The notes under the pieces are model-generated. The model ran no database searches. It saw nothing but the letters and a program-made list of their open reading frames with translations, and was not told the DNA's origin. The translations under genes were made by a program, and so were the position numbers. A stretch of DNA of 64,000 nt, from contig JAKOGH010000722.1 of NCBI GenBank assembly GCA_024811115.1, positions 124,001-188,000 of the forward strand. The letters are read 5' to 3'. This document shows, piece by piece, positions 50,813-61,742 of this stretch. Origin of the DNA: Terana coerulea (taxonomy: Eukaryota > Basidiomycota > Agaricomycetes > Polyporales > Phanerochaetaceae). How positions within the stretch are numbered: the stretch's first letter is position 1; every line of letters starts with the position of its first letter.

Positions 50813-53800
50813 CCTAGCCCAGGTGGCAATAGCGTTAGCAACCCCGATTCGGAAGCGGCAAGGGCAGACGAGCACGCGGCGGGAAGAAGTCCGATGTTTT
50901 CGTGGATGGGGGAAGAGAGATGAGGACCGACACAGGGCGCGGATCAAACGACGTTTGGGAGGGCAAAACCAAACATGTGGCTCGTTACGCTAGGGGCAGC
51001 CTTGCCCCCGTCTTCTCATGACGGTTAGCCTGCGCCCGGCGTCTGTCTGCCTGTCAGCGCAGTGGCGACGGCACGCGAGCGACGGTCGTTGCCCGAAGCG
51101 TCGGAGCCCCTCGACGTCGACGGCGTGCAGGAGGCAGCCACCCCCCTTGGTGCGCGCCTGTCCCCGCCGAGCCCGCGACCGGCCGCGGTGCGTTCTGGCT
51201 GCAGAGACCCTGCCCCCGGCGCGCGTCTCCGGCAGAACGGCTGCGTGAACTGCGACGCGATCAGGGTGTAGCGGGCTGGGATAGGAAACTGCGAGGCACA
51301 CGGACTCGTTCCCACCCGCCCTGCGGCCGGGCGCCTCCGCCGCCGACGCTGGCCCAAGCGGGCGAGGGCCATCGCGCCGCGCGACGGCGGCCCGTCCGCC
51401 TCTGCGTCGCGCGCGCCGGGCCGTGCCTCGTCCTGCGCGCTGCAGCCTGCCCGATGCTGCTTGGTGCGGCGGCGACGAGCGCGTCAGATCGCGGGCAGCA
51501 GATCGGGCGCCGTGCCGCGCGCGACCCCCGGTCGCTGCCCAAAGCCCGTCGCTGTCACAGCAGACACATCATGCCACGCCCCACGTGGCGTCGAAGGTGG
51601 CGGTCGCGGCGCCGCCTTCTGCACCAGCGCAGGACGCTGCTGTCTGCGTCGCGCGAGCCCTCCCCGGACCCGCTTGGTGCTGGAAAACACTCGAAGGAGA
51701 CACGACGCCGCGGGCGCCACATCGAGCGCAGGCAATCTCGATCATCAGAATCAGAGTGATATGCCCTATATGGAAGGAGTTAAGGTTCCTGACTACGATC
51801 GTAACCACCCGCCGCCGCTGTAAATATTTTTTGTTTTGTTTCCGTGTTTCATCCGGGCCCTCTTGGCCCTTGTGGCGTTGATGCCGCTCCTTTAGTGCAG
51901 CACAGCTGCTTTGCTCGGGGCGACGTCGTCCCTCCACGACGCGAAATGTGGCGGCAGCGCCGTAGCTAACAAAGTTCTCGGTCTGTTCCTCACGACGAAA
52001 CCCGCGTAGAAAGTCCCAGCCATGATTTGTCCGGCGCGTCTTACGTACAGTTGTGTCGTGCCAGTGCGCTCACCGCCGACGATCCTCCACCAGCTGACAT
52101 ACGTTCACGTTCACCGTCCACCCACCGCCGCGCCCGGAGTGCAAGCCGGGCATGGCGACATCGTGCAGTCTCACCAGTGCCCCCGCGCGGCGACCGCATT
52201 GTCCGCAGCCTGCAGGGGACGCCTACCGACGCCTTCGCACATACACACCGCGGCGTCCTCATGTCGCGACGATTGCGTCGGACACGGTCCCACAGGTCGG
52301 TCGCTCCTGCGCACTCGGCCCCCGCGCGGCGGCCCGAGGGCACGCCCGCGCATGCCCTCCCGCGCGGCGGAACGAGCGGTAGAGTTGTTGTGTGCGCGAA
52401 GCAGCCAGGCGCGGCAGGAAGGAAGCACGCGCGGCGGCAGTACGCGCGCAGGAGGCAGGCGCGGCCCAGCCGAGTCGCCCAGGTGCGAAAATCACGGACG
52501 GAAGGCGGGTCAACAGCAGTCAACAAAGCGGCGCGTGTGTGCACCGTCTCCGTGAAGCATAAGTAGCACATCTCGCAGACAGTCGAGAAAAATAGGATGA
52601 ATATTCCGGAAGAAACGCGAGGTGGCGGAATGTAGGAAAAGGCCGTAAAATGCGGCCTCCGCCACGCCCGTGGCTCTCGGTACCTTGAAGACCTGACAAA
52701 GTGGCGCAGCTCTATTCTGCGTACCCTCAACCGACTCCACCACCAGAGCCTCCTGCCGCCCGGGGTCTTACGCCTCCGCTAAACGAGCCGCATCTCGAGC
52801 CATCGTGCATCGATGGGCCTCGATAGGCAGGAACCCCGTGGGGTAAGCCGCCGGCACAACGCTGGTGCTGGCCTGTGCTCACTCTGCAGTAAGTTCGTGC
52901 CACCGCCGGACGCCCTGCGCACAGGGATCACCGCCGCCGGGGACCTACAGACACTCGCCGAGACTGCGATTTCGTCGTGCGGCCGTCGAGCGTGCGCCGT
53001 TCGCGTCGCACCCGGCAGATGGTTCGGCACCCGCCGCGGCAATACATACATGGCAGCCTGGGGCCAGAGTGCGGAATTCGTGCACACTGGCGGCGGGCGT
53101 GTACGTACACTGGAGGCGAGTGAGCGAATGAGGGTGAGGAGAGCGACGCGGCCGTGGTGCTTTGAATGAACATATGCGTATGCGTGCCGTCATGTCGCAT
53201 ATCGCGGCACTGCAGGGCCCGTTCGTGGGTGCCGTGCGTGAGTGCCTATATGTCCTGCGAGGCACGTCCCTGCAGGCCAGCTCTAACCATCCTGTGCCTG
53301 CCGGCTGGTGTCCCTGTCAAGGGACGATGGCCCGCGCCTGTATGATGTAAAAGCCCGGCGAGCCAAACAGACGTGTCGGTCAGCAGCAGCGGGTAGGACG
53401 CCCATCTGACGCGTGCGGCCCGTCCAGCTGGGCTGCAGCATCCTGCTGGCGTCCGTCTAGAACACCGGGCCTCTGCATCGCGCGACGTAGCCTGAGAACA
53501 CTCGCCCCATTCCTGCTGCTGGCCATGCAGTCTTACGGAGCGTCCACCATAAATGTAGGGTCCCTGCCCTAGCAGACTGCTCCCGCAGCGCGGGCGTGTG
53601 CATGTGCGTGCGACGGGCTCGCGAGCTCTTCAGCATGCGCGCCGCGTTCGTCGGGAGCTCTGGGCCCAGGGCAGCGCGTAGCGGGGGCAGGCGGTGAGAG
53701 CCGAGCCGCCGAGCGGGGAAGGGTGCAAGCGCAGGCGCGCAGGGCTTGGCTGCAGACCGCCACCACATGTCAAGCAGCGATCCGCCGGTATTTCGTGGCG

Positions 53801-54547
53801 CGCCGCATCCCGCTCGTCGCGCCTTTGCGGCCCTGGCCGCCTCGCCAACAGACGGCGCACGCTGCACTGGAGCGTGCGATGGCAGGTACACAACCGGAGG
53901 ACGCTTGCTCAGCAGCAAGATAGGTCGGTAAGGAGTGATGAAATTCTGGGATAAGGCCAGGCTCTCACCCGCGACTGAATGGCCCGCGGCCCCTCCGTGT
54001 CTCGGGACAACTGGCCAGCCGCGGGTGCCGGAGAGCGAACCGAGGGAAAAGCCATGAAGCAGAGGGGTGCGGCGCGGTCGGAATGTGGGGCTTCTCCGGG
54101 AGAGGTCTATGCTGGCCTTAGTGCGTCCTGGTTGCGTGGGCGTGCTGTCAGAATGTACGTACCGTTATCTGATGGGGAGAGGGTATAAAGGCTCTGCGGG
54201 TAGGTGGTTCTGCATCACACCTCCCTCCCGCCCCATCCCTGGCATGATCTCGTCTTTAGTAGGCTGTCCTGGAGCGAGCCTGCGGCTTGATACAGCTGTC
54301 CATGCGGTACGAATACCCTCGCACGACAGCAATACATAGGTAAGAGGTATTAGTATCTGCACACGACAAGGAACGATGCCCTCACCTCATCGCAGGCCTC
54401 GTCGGCGGCGTGCCCTAGCCGCCACGGACCGAGGGTCTACTACCATACTCCTCCGTCCTTCAGTCCATAGAGCCTTCCGCTCGATTACGGCCGAAGACTT
54501 CAGGTGGTTTGCCCCATTTGTGCCGCGTATGCCTCGCGACCAGACGT

Positions 54548-54589
54548 ATTCTGCGCAAGAAATAGCGCGAGGCTATTTCTTGACAGAAT
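54548..54589. repeat. Strong imperfect palindrome / hairpin
   Basis: Arms CAAGAAATAGC (54556-54566) and GCTATTTCTTG (54572-54582) are perfect complements around a 5-nt loop. Outer arms ATTCTG and CAGAAT extend the stem past a small internal loop, giving 17 paired bases in 42 nt. It lies in intergenic DNA. Confidence 0.75.
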
Positions 54590-55304
54590 GTGTACGGCCG
54601 CGTGGCCGACTGGAGCCTCGGTGGAGGGTATGGTATCGCTTGTTCGTGATCCACTAATGCCGGCAATGTCGGTATACCAGGCTTCTGCGAGCACTGATCC
54701 GCTGCTTCGTCCACGATACTCTCCTGTTTGAACACTACCATCTTGCATTCTTCCGACTTCGGAGCCGTCCAGCTGTCGCTCTCTAATATTAATTCCTACA
54801 GAACATGAGGCGGAGCTATAGCTTAGAAGCATGTAGTGTGTTTGTAACATACCATCCCTTAACCGCCCTGGCATTTTACTGGACCTCGAGCATATGTCAT
54901 TCTGAAGTCCTTGGACTGTGGGTTGGCGAGCGACTTTTAAAATTTCCGTGGCAGGAGTCACCGGGCGCTGGGGGCTTCGGCGATCACCAGAAACTCGACA
55001 CTGAAGTTGATGACCGGGTTATCTTATCGTGCTCGCTTATCTCTGCTTTACCATAAGCGTAGAGATCGTCGGCCCGAGACGCTGCGGCCCTGCCTCGCGG
55101 CGGCCGCCTTGCACTGCACCCCAATCAATGACATGCTCCTGCCAGAGGCCGCGACGGGGCCGCGCAGCTACCGCTACCGCCAGTCCCACAGCCTCGACCT
55201 GTACTTGACTTGCGCTTGAGTGCTCTCAAACTTACAAGAGTCACGACCAGCCGGCTTGGCCTTCTTCTTGCACCTTGACCACGACCGCCACGATCACCCC
55301 GCCC

Positions 55305-56701
55305 ATGCAACTGAGCAGCAGATCGCTGCGCAATCCGTTTCGCGGCAGCCCGAGCTCGTCCTCAGCCAACCTCGCCGCAGCCGTCAGCGGAACACCTACG
55401 AGCACGTCAAGAAATGCCTCATCGCTAGACATCCCTCGTTCAGAACGCACGCCCCCACGTCTTCCCCGCCCAGCAGGAGCCCAAGCAGGAGCCCCGCGCC
55501 CGCGGACTCGCAGGCCGCGCTGCGCGAAGCCCTTCGCGGGGAGTCGCCACCGCCGTACACCGCGCAGGCCGACGCGCGCCTGGGCGAGACGTCGGTCGAG
55601 TTCGGGCCCCGCCGACCGTTCACGCAGGCCGCTGCGCGCGCGCAGCCGCCGTGGCAGCGCCCGCAGGCGACGGGCGCGAGCGCGAGCTGGACGGCGTACC
55701 CGGGCAGCGTCCAGCGGCACGCGACCACCGCGAGCCACCGCCCAAGCCTCCTGCCGCCGCCGCCCCAGCATCCGCTGTCGCCCCGCCGCGAGTCTGCGCT
55801 GGCGGCGCCGCAGGCCCAGCAGCCCGTGTCCGACTTTGCGCGCGACTTCTATACGGCGGGCGTGGGCGCGCCGGAGGATACTGGGATTTTGGGCGGGTCG
55901 AGTGCACAGTATGCACCCGAGGGTGCGTCGCAGTATGCGCCGCCACCTGGGCCGCTGCCGGTCCCTGCGCGAGATGCGACTTCAGGCCAGGCGCCAAGTG
56001 ATGGTCGGCCGACGACCAAGCCTGTCCCTGGACGTCCATTGCTCAACAACGGAAAGGTGCTGGTGTACCCGGCTGGCTACGAGTGCGACAAATGTGCGTT
56101 TTTCTCCCGTCATTGTAGCTTTGCAGTCGTGCTGATGTCCCGTTACAGGTCAAAATACTGGCTACAAGCATTTGGACCCGTCGAATCCCTGCTCAAAGTG
56201 CTGGTCGCGATACGCAAAGTCATACAACGGCCCCTTGACCTACGCCGACTGGACATCCTCCAGCAGCAGCAACTTCCAGCGCCCGCTCCCTCTCTATCTG
56301 TCTCGCCCGCCGCCTCCAATCACCGCCACTCGCACTCCGCCTCCTTCGCCCCACCGCCCCAGCACGCGAGCCTCGCGCGCTCCGCCTCGACGTCGCGCGC
56401 GTCGGGCTACCCCGGCGCGTCGTACGCCGGCCAGCCGAGCGGGATCCCCATCAGCGGCGGCTTCCTGCCCTCGACGGGCTTCCTCAGCCCGTTCCACAGC
56501 GGCGAGCCGTCGCCGCTCGCAGGCCCGAGCGCGCAGTACGCGGCGCGCGCCCCGCCGGGCGCGACGCTCGTGCAGCCGGGCGACCCGCGCATCGGCGGCC
56601 GCCTGTGCTGGCGCTGCGGCGGGAAGGGGACGACGAGCTTCCTGATTTTCGAGACCGAGACGTGTGGCGTGTGCAACGGCGTCGGGCGGACGTTCAATTG
56701 A
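55305..56701 (+). CDS. HUA1: Hua1-like protein with DnaJ-type zinc ribbon
   Basis: A low-complexity cytoplasmic protein with paired CxxC motifs near the C-terminus like those of the DnaJ central zinc finger. The start at 55305 (MQLSSRSLRNPFRGSPSSSS) is chosen because this Asn-Pro-Phe-Arg opening is typical of the family. A SPPPYT motif and SVEFGPRRPF follow, then LLNNGKVLVYPAGYECDKC. A 55-nt intron (56094-56148) leads to QNTGYKHLDPSNPCSKCW. The C-terminus is GDPRIGGRLCWRCGGKG with ETCGVCNGVGRTFN. In yeast Hua1 is linked to actin patch and ubiquitin-ligase partners; PPxY-like motifs here fit Rsp5 binding, which is inferred. Two frame breaks occur: one in a C5 run (55452-55456) and one near 56285-56330; each is explained by one missing base. 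Confidence 0.72.
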
Positions 56702-57166
56702 AGTGTCTTCGGACCAATCCGTGTGTAGATTTATGTCTCTGGTTTTGCGTCGTTGGATTTCTGTGGGATTGCACCCTTTTATATGTAGCGCTACGTCTTT
56801 TGCATGTATACCCTCATATTCCCCGCCCATCGTCCATACTATTCTCCTGGACCCTCTTTCCGTGTACTAAATGTAATCAGGTGCAACGTTCTCTGGTATC
56901 ACCATTTTCCTTGTTATCTGTCTAGCCGACATACCAACTAGCTGATTTGGTTAAGTGTAGTGCAGCGGGGGAATAAGCTGCCCGAGGCAGGAGAACGCCA
57001 TAAAGCTTCATTCTGCCATAAGTGGCCATGTCGAAACAAGGTCCATTTGGGGCAAACTTCGAAACCCATTACTTATTACATAAACCAACCATGGAGCTAA
57101 TTAAACAACCAAAAGAATGACAGAGGTGGGTATCACGTTACGATATATATATGTATAACAGGGTCC
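56702..57166. other. Convergent 3' region, HUA1 / lipase
   Basis: 465 bp between convergent stops, relatively AT-rich, consistent with 3' untranslated sequence for both genes. No gene is seen. Confidence 0.5.
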
Positions 57167-58366
57167 TTAGGAGGCACAGGTCATCAGGACGCCGTCGTAA
57201 GGACCATTGTGGTCGTCTGGGTCGCCTTGGAAGGATCGTGGGCTCGTCGCCAACGATGCACTGGGTGCTGGTGTTGTCTTGACCTACATATGTGACGATT
57301 CAGCACCATCCTGACAGACCTTACATGCCATGAAGCTTACCCGGGCAGGACACCCACGCTCCGGAGTCCTGGATGTGGACCTCGCCGGACGGGTGGACGA
57401 AGCCCAGGAACCGTCCAGGGATGGTCGGCACGATATCCTCCCTGTTGTTGACGTGCGTGACCGAGCTGGAGTGCGCGTCGACGTAGTTCGCGAACGCTTT
57501 GTTCCCCACCCGGGGGAGGCCGTACAGGAACGACTTGAAGGTTACGTTTGGAAGGTGAAGTGGCAGGTAAATCGAGTCGATAAGTGAGACAGCCGCGCCT
57601 AGGAGAAGCCGATTAGCGATATGCTCTGGCGGGTCCAGCATAATTGTTGCCTACCGAGTGAGTGTCCGACCAGGGCCACCTGGTTGGTGCCATACTGCGT
57701 AAGTGTCTTGTTGACGGCGTTGAGCACTTTAACTGCCGTCCTGCGTTAAGAATAGCAATATTAAGGATTAGCTCGACTCCAATTTTTTTTTTTGGTGTAT
57801 GACGAACAGGGATTGCTCGTTTTGGAATCCGTCGTGGACGAGGATGAGAGGGCTTACACCGGGAAACAACACCGGGTCCAGCGGAGACACGAGAATTTCG
57901 AAATCTGTCAAAGCAGGTATACTACAACGCAATGAGTAAGACGATAGCCCAGCCCATGCAGAAATATCCGGCGCCTACATGTTCTGGAAGACCGTGCCTT
58001 GGTGCCCCACCACCACTGTCTTCAAGGTGGGATCATATCCGACATACCCTACAGACGCATGTGAGTATCCCAACCATACTGTTCGCCAGCGCGTGATGCA
58101 AACTGACAGTACTGCGTGAAGAAGCCATCCCCGCCAGACGCAGTGGTAATGAACGACGGGTTCGCGGCGCAGTTCACGCCGCACGTCCACGTGAGGGTCG
58201 CGTTCGGCGTGCAGTACCCTGCGGCTGCGTAATACGAGTACGGCTTGAACGCGGCGATCTGGCTCTGCGAGAGCGTCGTGATCGTCTGCCGCTTCGCGGG
58301 GTGGGCGGCGGCACCAAAGACGGCGCACGCGAGCGCGACGGCGAGCGCGAGTGCAAGCGGGACCAT
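57167..58366 (-). CDS. Secreted class 3 lipase (alpha/beta hydrolase)
   Basis: Extracellular lipase or feruloyl-esterase-like serine hydrolase. The start at 58366 begins a classic signal peptide (MVPLALALAVALACAVFG, then AAAHPAKRQ, a possible Kex2 site). The mature protein has PYSYYAAAGYC and VNCAANPSF, with Cys residues spaced as in fungal class 3 lipases. After an intron it reads YVGYDPTLKTVVVGHQGT; later QVALVGHSLG carries the nucleophile serine, split by an intron just before the last Gly. SFLYGLPRVGNKAFANYV, then NREDIVPTIPG (catalytic Asp) and FVHPSGEVHI (catalytic His region) follow. The C-terminus reads DNTSTQCIVGDEPTIL and, after one extra base, QGDPDDHNGPYDGVLM and TCAS with stop at 57167. 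Length is about 300 residues, normal for the family. The extra base near 57225-57232 is the only break. Confidence 0.9.
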
Positions 58367-59952
58367 GGTGGCGCGGCCTAGATGTATACGCGACGCCTGC
58401 GCACAGGGAAGAATGAGTGTGATGGGGAGGGAGCGGACGAGCCTCGATGGCAGCCATCGTGGACGCGGCGAGGCCTATAAAGCAGCTATAGTCGTGAAGG
58501 CGACCGTCGGATATGAAGACAAATTAACGACGCAGGCACGGGATGGCAGCTGATCAGCACTGTTAGTGCGAATGTCCCACGCCAACCTGCTGGATTTGGC
58601 CAATGGGGGCGCATCGCCGTAAGCGCGGTCGGGGCGCAAAGAGACGCAGTGCGATGGGATTAGGCTGCACGCAAGTTTTTTTACCGGGCGTTCAACGTTC
58701 AACGTTCAAGCTACGGCTCTTGCGAATTGTGACCAAGGATTACCGTGACCCATGGCTGTCTTGGTTACCCAACCAAGCACATACGCCCTTGTCTGAGAAT
58801 GTTGTCAACGATGGCACATATCACTCGTTGGGGCATCAGGTTGTGTTAATGGAATTGATGGTGACCGTTTGACCAATCCCTTAGCCCTACGTCAGGATCA
58901 GCAGCCCGCAACGACGCACCAGGTATAGAAGGACTTACCGAGAATGGTCCAGTACCCAATGCTGGTGTGCAGCACGCAGACTCGACCGGGCACATTTATG
59001 ATATCGGCGTATCGTCGTCACTACGTGGCCCAGTTTGTTTGCTGTTGAGCGTACCGGCACAAAAAAAAATCACATACTAGCGAATTTGGACCAGTCCTCG
59101 TCCATTGCAGGAACTCAAAGCGAAAAGTCAAGTGCAAGCGACGGTCTCGTGTACACATGGACCACTTGGACACAGCAGCGGACCTGCTGCACCACATAGG
59201 ACGCAGACTTGCGCTACATGCAGTCTCCATATGAATCCGCAGCCCAATTCGACGAAGAACATGTTGTCACAAGACTTCCAGAAAATAACATTCCGCGGAA
59301 TGTACTAGGCCCTTTTCTCCGCACACAACGCTCGATTGATGCATTTCGTCTATATGACGAAAGCCATATAGCAGATCGCGGGAGCCCTAGACTTCAGGTC
59401 GTTCTAGAAAGTGTTCCTTGATCTCCCATGCGGGAAACCACATGGAACAGGAGCGGTAGGCGACTTGGACGAGGCATGTTCCAGGAGAAAGTGGTTGACG
59501 ACAGAAAAAAAAAGAGATTGCCTGAGCTGGTCTTGGGCACGACAACGTCTAGCTAACGGTCAATCCGCTGTTATATTTCGCAAGAAGAACAGCGCATTAG
59601 CCTTCCTGCATGTTCGAAAGCGGAGCAGCCGTGCATACCTGAGACAAATACGGTGCTGGCAGCAATTCCATGCAGCTCAGTTCATCGGTCCCTAAAACCG
59701 AACACAAAGCTGCATCACTCGGTCGCATCCAAGGATTGCTAAGCCGCTAGGTAGCTACTTAGTAGTGTCCGCGTCCGTGTCTTCCAGTCCTCACTGGGGT
59801 CGCCCTTTGCTGGCAGATCCTTGCTGGTCCCAAGACTTTTCACGTTTCTGTCGAGTGATAAGAGCTAATATCAAGAGTACTAGTGGTTGTCTATGGCAAT
59901 GGTGGAAAGGACCAAGGAACAGGTCACAGGAGTTGCATCGGCGTTGCTACAG

Positions 59953-60033
59953 AGCTGTTGACACGTATTTGCCCTCCGATACCTAAAAGGGAACTCAACG
60001 CCCACGTCATTGGGCGCCAACGCTTCTCGAACT
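59953..60033 (+). repeat. Dispersed repeat copy B (about 80 bp)
   Basis: Matches the reverse complement of 48211-48285. The best-preserved part runs from AAAGGGAACTCAACGCC to ATTGGGCGCCA. Its right edge overlaps the heat-shock element, which copy A lacks. Confidence 0.7.
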
Positions 60034-60157
60034 CTCTCGCTCATCATGCAGACACCAAACAAAAACTCTCGAACTCGCGGAAAGTCGTCAGTTGCGCCGT
60101 TGGCTCTCGAAATCTCGCCCACTAGTTAGTTAGTCGTGTAGATTGAAGATATATAAC
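60024..60157 (+). promoter_or_regulatory. Heat-shock element and TATA box of the small heat-shock gene
   Basis: TTCtcGAA at 60024-60031 is a perfect inverted pair of HSF half-sites about 240 bp before the ATG. Further GAA/TCG-rich half-sites (CTCGAACTCGCGGAAAG and TCTCGAAATCTC) follow within 90 bp. ATATATAACA at 60149-60158, about 110 bp before the ATG, is a good TATA box. Confidence 0.6.
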
Positions 60158-60266
60158 AGAGCGTGGTGGGCACTGTCGTCTCCCCTTCAGAATCAACGTT
60201 GAAGTACTCGACAAGCACACTACTCTTACCATATTATTCATCCACAACCTCTCTCAACCTCAAACC

Positions 60267-60875
60267 ATGTCTCAGTCCCGCGTCTTTTACGAGCCATTCT
60301 ACTCCCTCTCTGACTTTGACCGGCTCTTCGATGAAGCGTTCAACGCTCGGGCTAACAGCAATCATGGCGAAAGCGGAACTAGCACCCAGCTCTCTCGCCA
60401 GGGGAGATAAAAACAGCCCCAAGTCCCTGAGACCAAGGTAGGCCTCGCTTTATCCCCAAGCTGGTAGGGTATTCGGGCGCTGACTATGATGCTGCAGAAT
60501 GGATGTGCACGAGGATGCGCATTCCAACGCGGTTACCGCGACGTTCGAGCTCCCCGGGCTGAAGAAGGAAGACGTCAGCCTTGACGTGCACAACAATGTG
60601 CTGACTGTGTCTGGTGAGACGAAAATCTCCTCTGAGCGCGATGACAATGGCTATGCAGTACGCGAACGTCGGTTCGGCAAGTTCGTGCGCTCAGTTCCCC
60701 CTGCCTCAAGGCGTCAAGGTGAGACCATCGGACAGTCCTGTCACGTGAAGAGTTTATTCTAACACAAGCACTGCAGGACGAGCAGATCAACGCTTCGCTT
60801 GAGAACGGGGTGCTCACCGTATCGTTCCCAAAGACTTCCCAAGAGCAAGGTCCTAAGAAGATTACTATCTCTTGA
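60267..60875 (+). CDS. Small heat-shock protein (Hsp20, alpha-crystallin domain)
   Basis: ATP-independent holdase chaperone that forms oligomers and binds unfolding proteins. Exons are 60267-60437, 60498-60718 and 60777-60875. The N-terminus reads MSQSRVFYEPFYSLSDFDRL. The alpha-crystallin domain runs from MDVHEDAHSNAVTATFELPG and LKKEDVSLDVHNNVLTVSGE through ERRFGKFVRS to the conserved ASLENGVLTVSFPK. It ends KKITIS, without an I-x-I tail motif. Length is about 160 residues, normal for the family. Two single-base insertions break the frame: G4 at 60401-60404 (GGG would give RQGDKNSPKSLRPR) and C5 at 60697-60701 (CCCC would give VPLPQGVK). The upstream heat-shock element supports heat induction. 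Confidence 0.9.
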
Positions 60876-61742
60876 GTCACGCTCAGGGGACACTCGCGTC
60901 GGGAATGGGTAGCACAGCGCAATGTATCATTGCTTCAATAAACGCGACATATCCACATAAATGCGGGGAGTTTTCGTCGCCACCGGAAGCTACGAGCAGA
61001 ACGACGGGTTTGCGTCGTCGTCGTCGCTGTACAAACCAGGCGAAAGTGGTGGAATGCTGGCAGTAGCCGGGGAGTGGTAAGTGCACGGCTTGAGTGTCGA
61101 TAGTAGGCTGTGTGAGAGCAAAGTGAATGTGTTTCAAGATGTCGTAAATGCGGCGATTAACAAGGTGCAGACAAGTACTGATGCGGGCGATAGAACTAGT
61201 ACTTGCGAGCAGAGGGAAGGGGCGAGAAGAGGATGCATATAGAGCTGCAAACGTTGGAAGACTTCGAGCTGCGACATGACTGTGACAGCGGGGCGTTGTG
61301 AATTTGCCATAAGGATCCTGGACGACACTCCTGAGGTCTGCCATACCAGATCTCGCGAGCATTACGCCAAGCTACCGGATTCCCGTTGATGGCCGCGCTT
61401 GTTACAAAAGATTATCCGTGATCGGCTTACGCGGGTGCACCGGACCGCCTTTGAGATCTTCTCTCGTAGGCGCTGTGCCACTCAACCGCGAAACCGCCCA
61501 TGATATTAATGAAAACCGAAATCCTCTTTTGCTTTCGTGATTTCATACTAGAATCTTCACAGCATGTATGTAAGTATTTCTAGGGCTACACAGTGGGTGT
61601 CATAACATGGAGAGATGTTAAGTGGGACTGAGTCTTATAAGGTAAGTAATGTAGACTCGAGAACGCGGACTTCGACGAGTGTTACGTCTCAGCAGCTCAA
61701 CGCCGTGCCGGGTATCCAGCGCACGGTTAGCTTGTAAGTCCT
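60876..61742. other. Convergent intergenic region
   Basis: A 159-codon minus-strand frame (61362-60883) fills part of it but has no domain and a mixed composition, so I leave it out. The rest is probably 3' untranslated sequence of both neighbours. Confidence 0.4.

Larger units (their letters stand above)
50729..55304. other. GC-rich gene-free region
   Basis: 4.6 kb, mostly GC-rich, with long overlapping open frames in several frames but no domain, splice pattern or protein-like composition. A TATATAA element (50806-50812) about 80 bp upstream of the monooxygenase start is a plausible TATA box for that gene. A 42-nt hairpin lies at 54548-54589. In composition it resembles the 1-7154 region. 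Confidence 0.45.
58367..60266. other. Divergent intergenic region, lipase / small heat-shock gene
   Basis: 1.9 kb without a supported gene. The left end holds the lipase promoter. The right end holds copy B of a dispersed repeat (59953-60033), a heat-shock element and a TATA box for the gene at 60267. The middle shows nothing recognisable. Confidence 0.45.

Noticed and set aside
60883..61362. 159-codon minus-strand frame beside Hsp20
   Set aside because: No recognisable domain, no splice partners and mixed composition; insufficient support for a gene.
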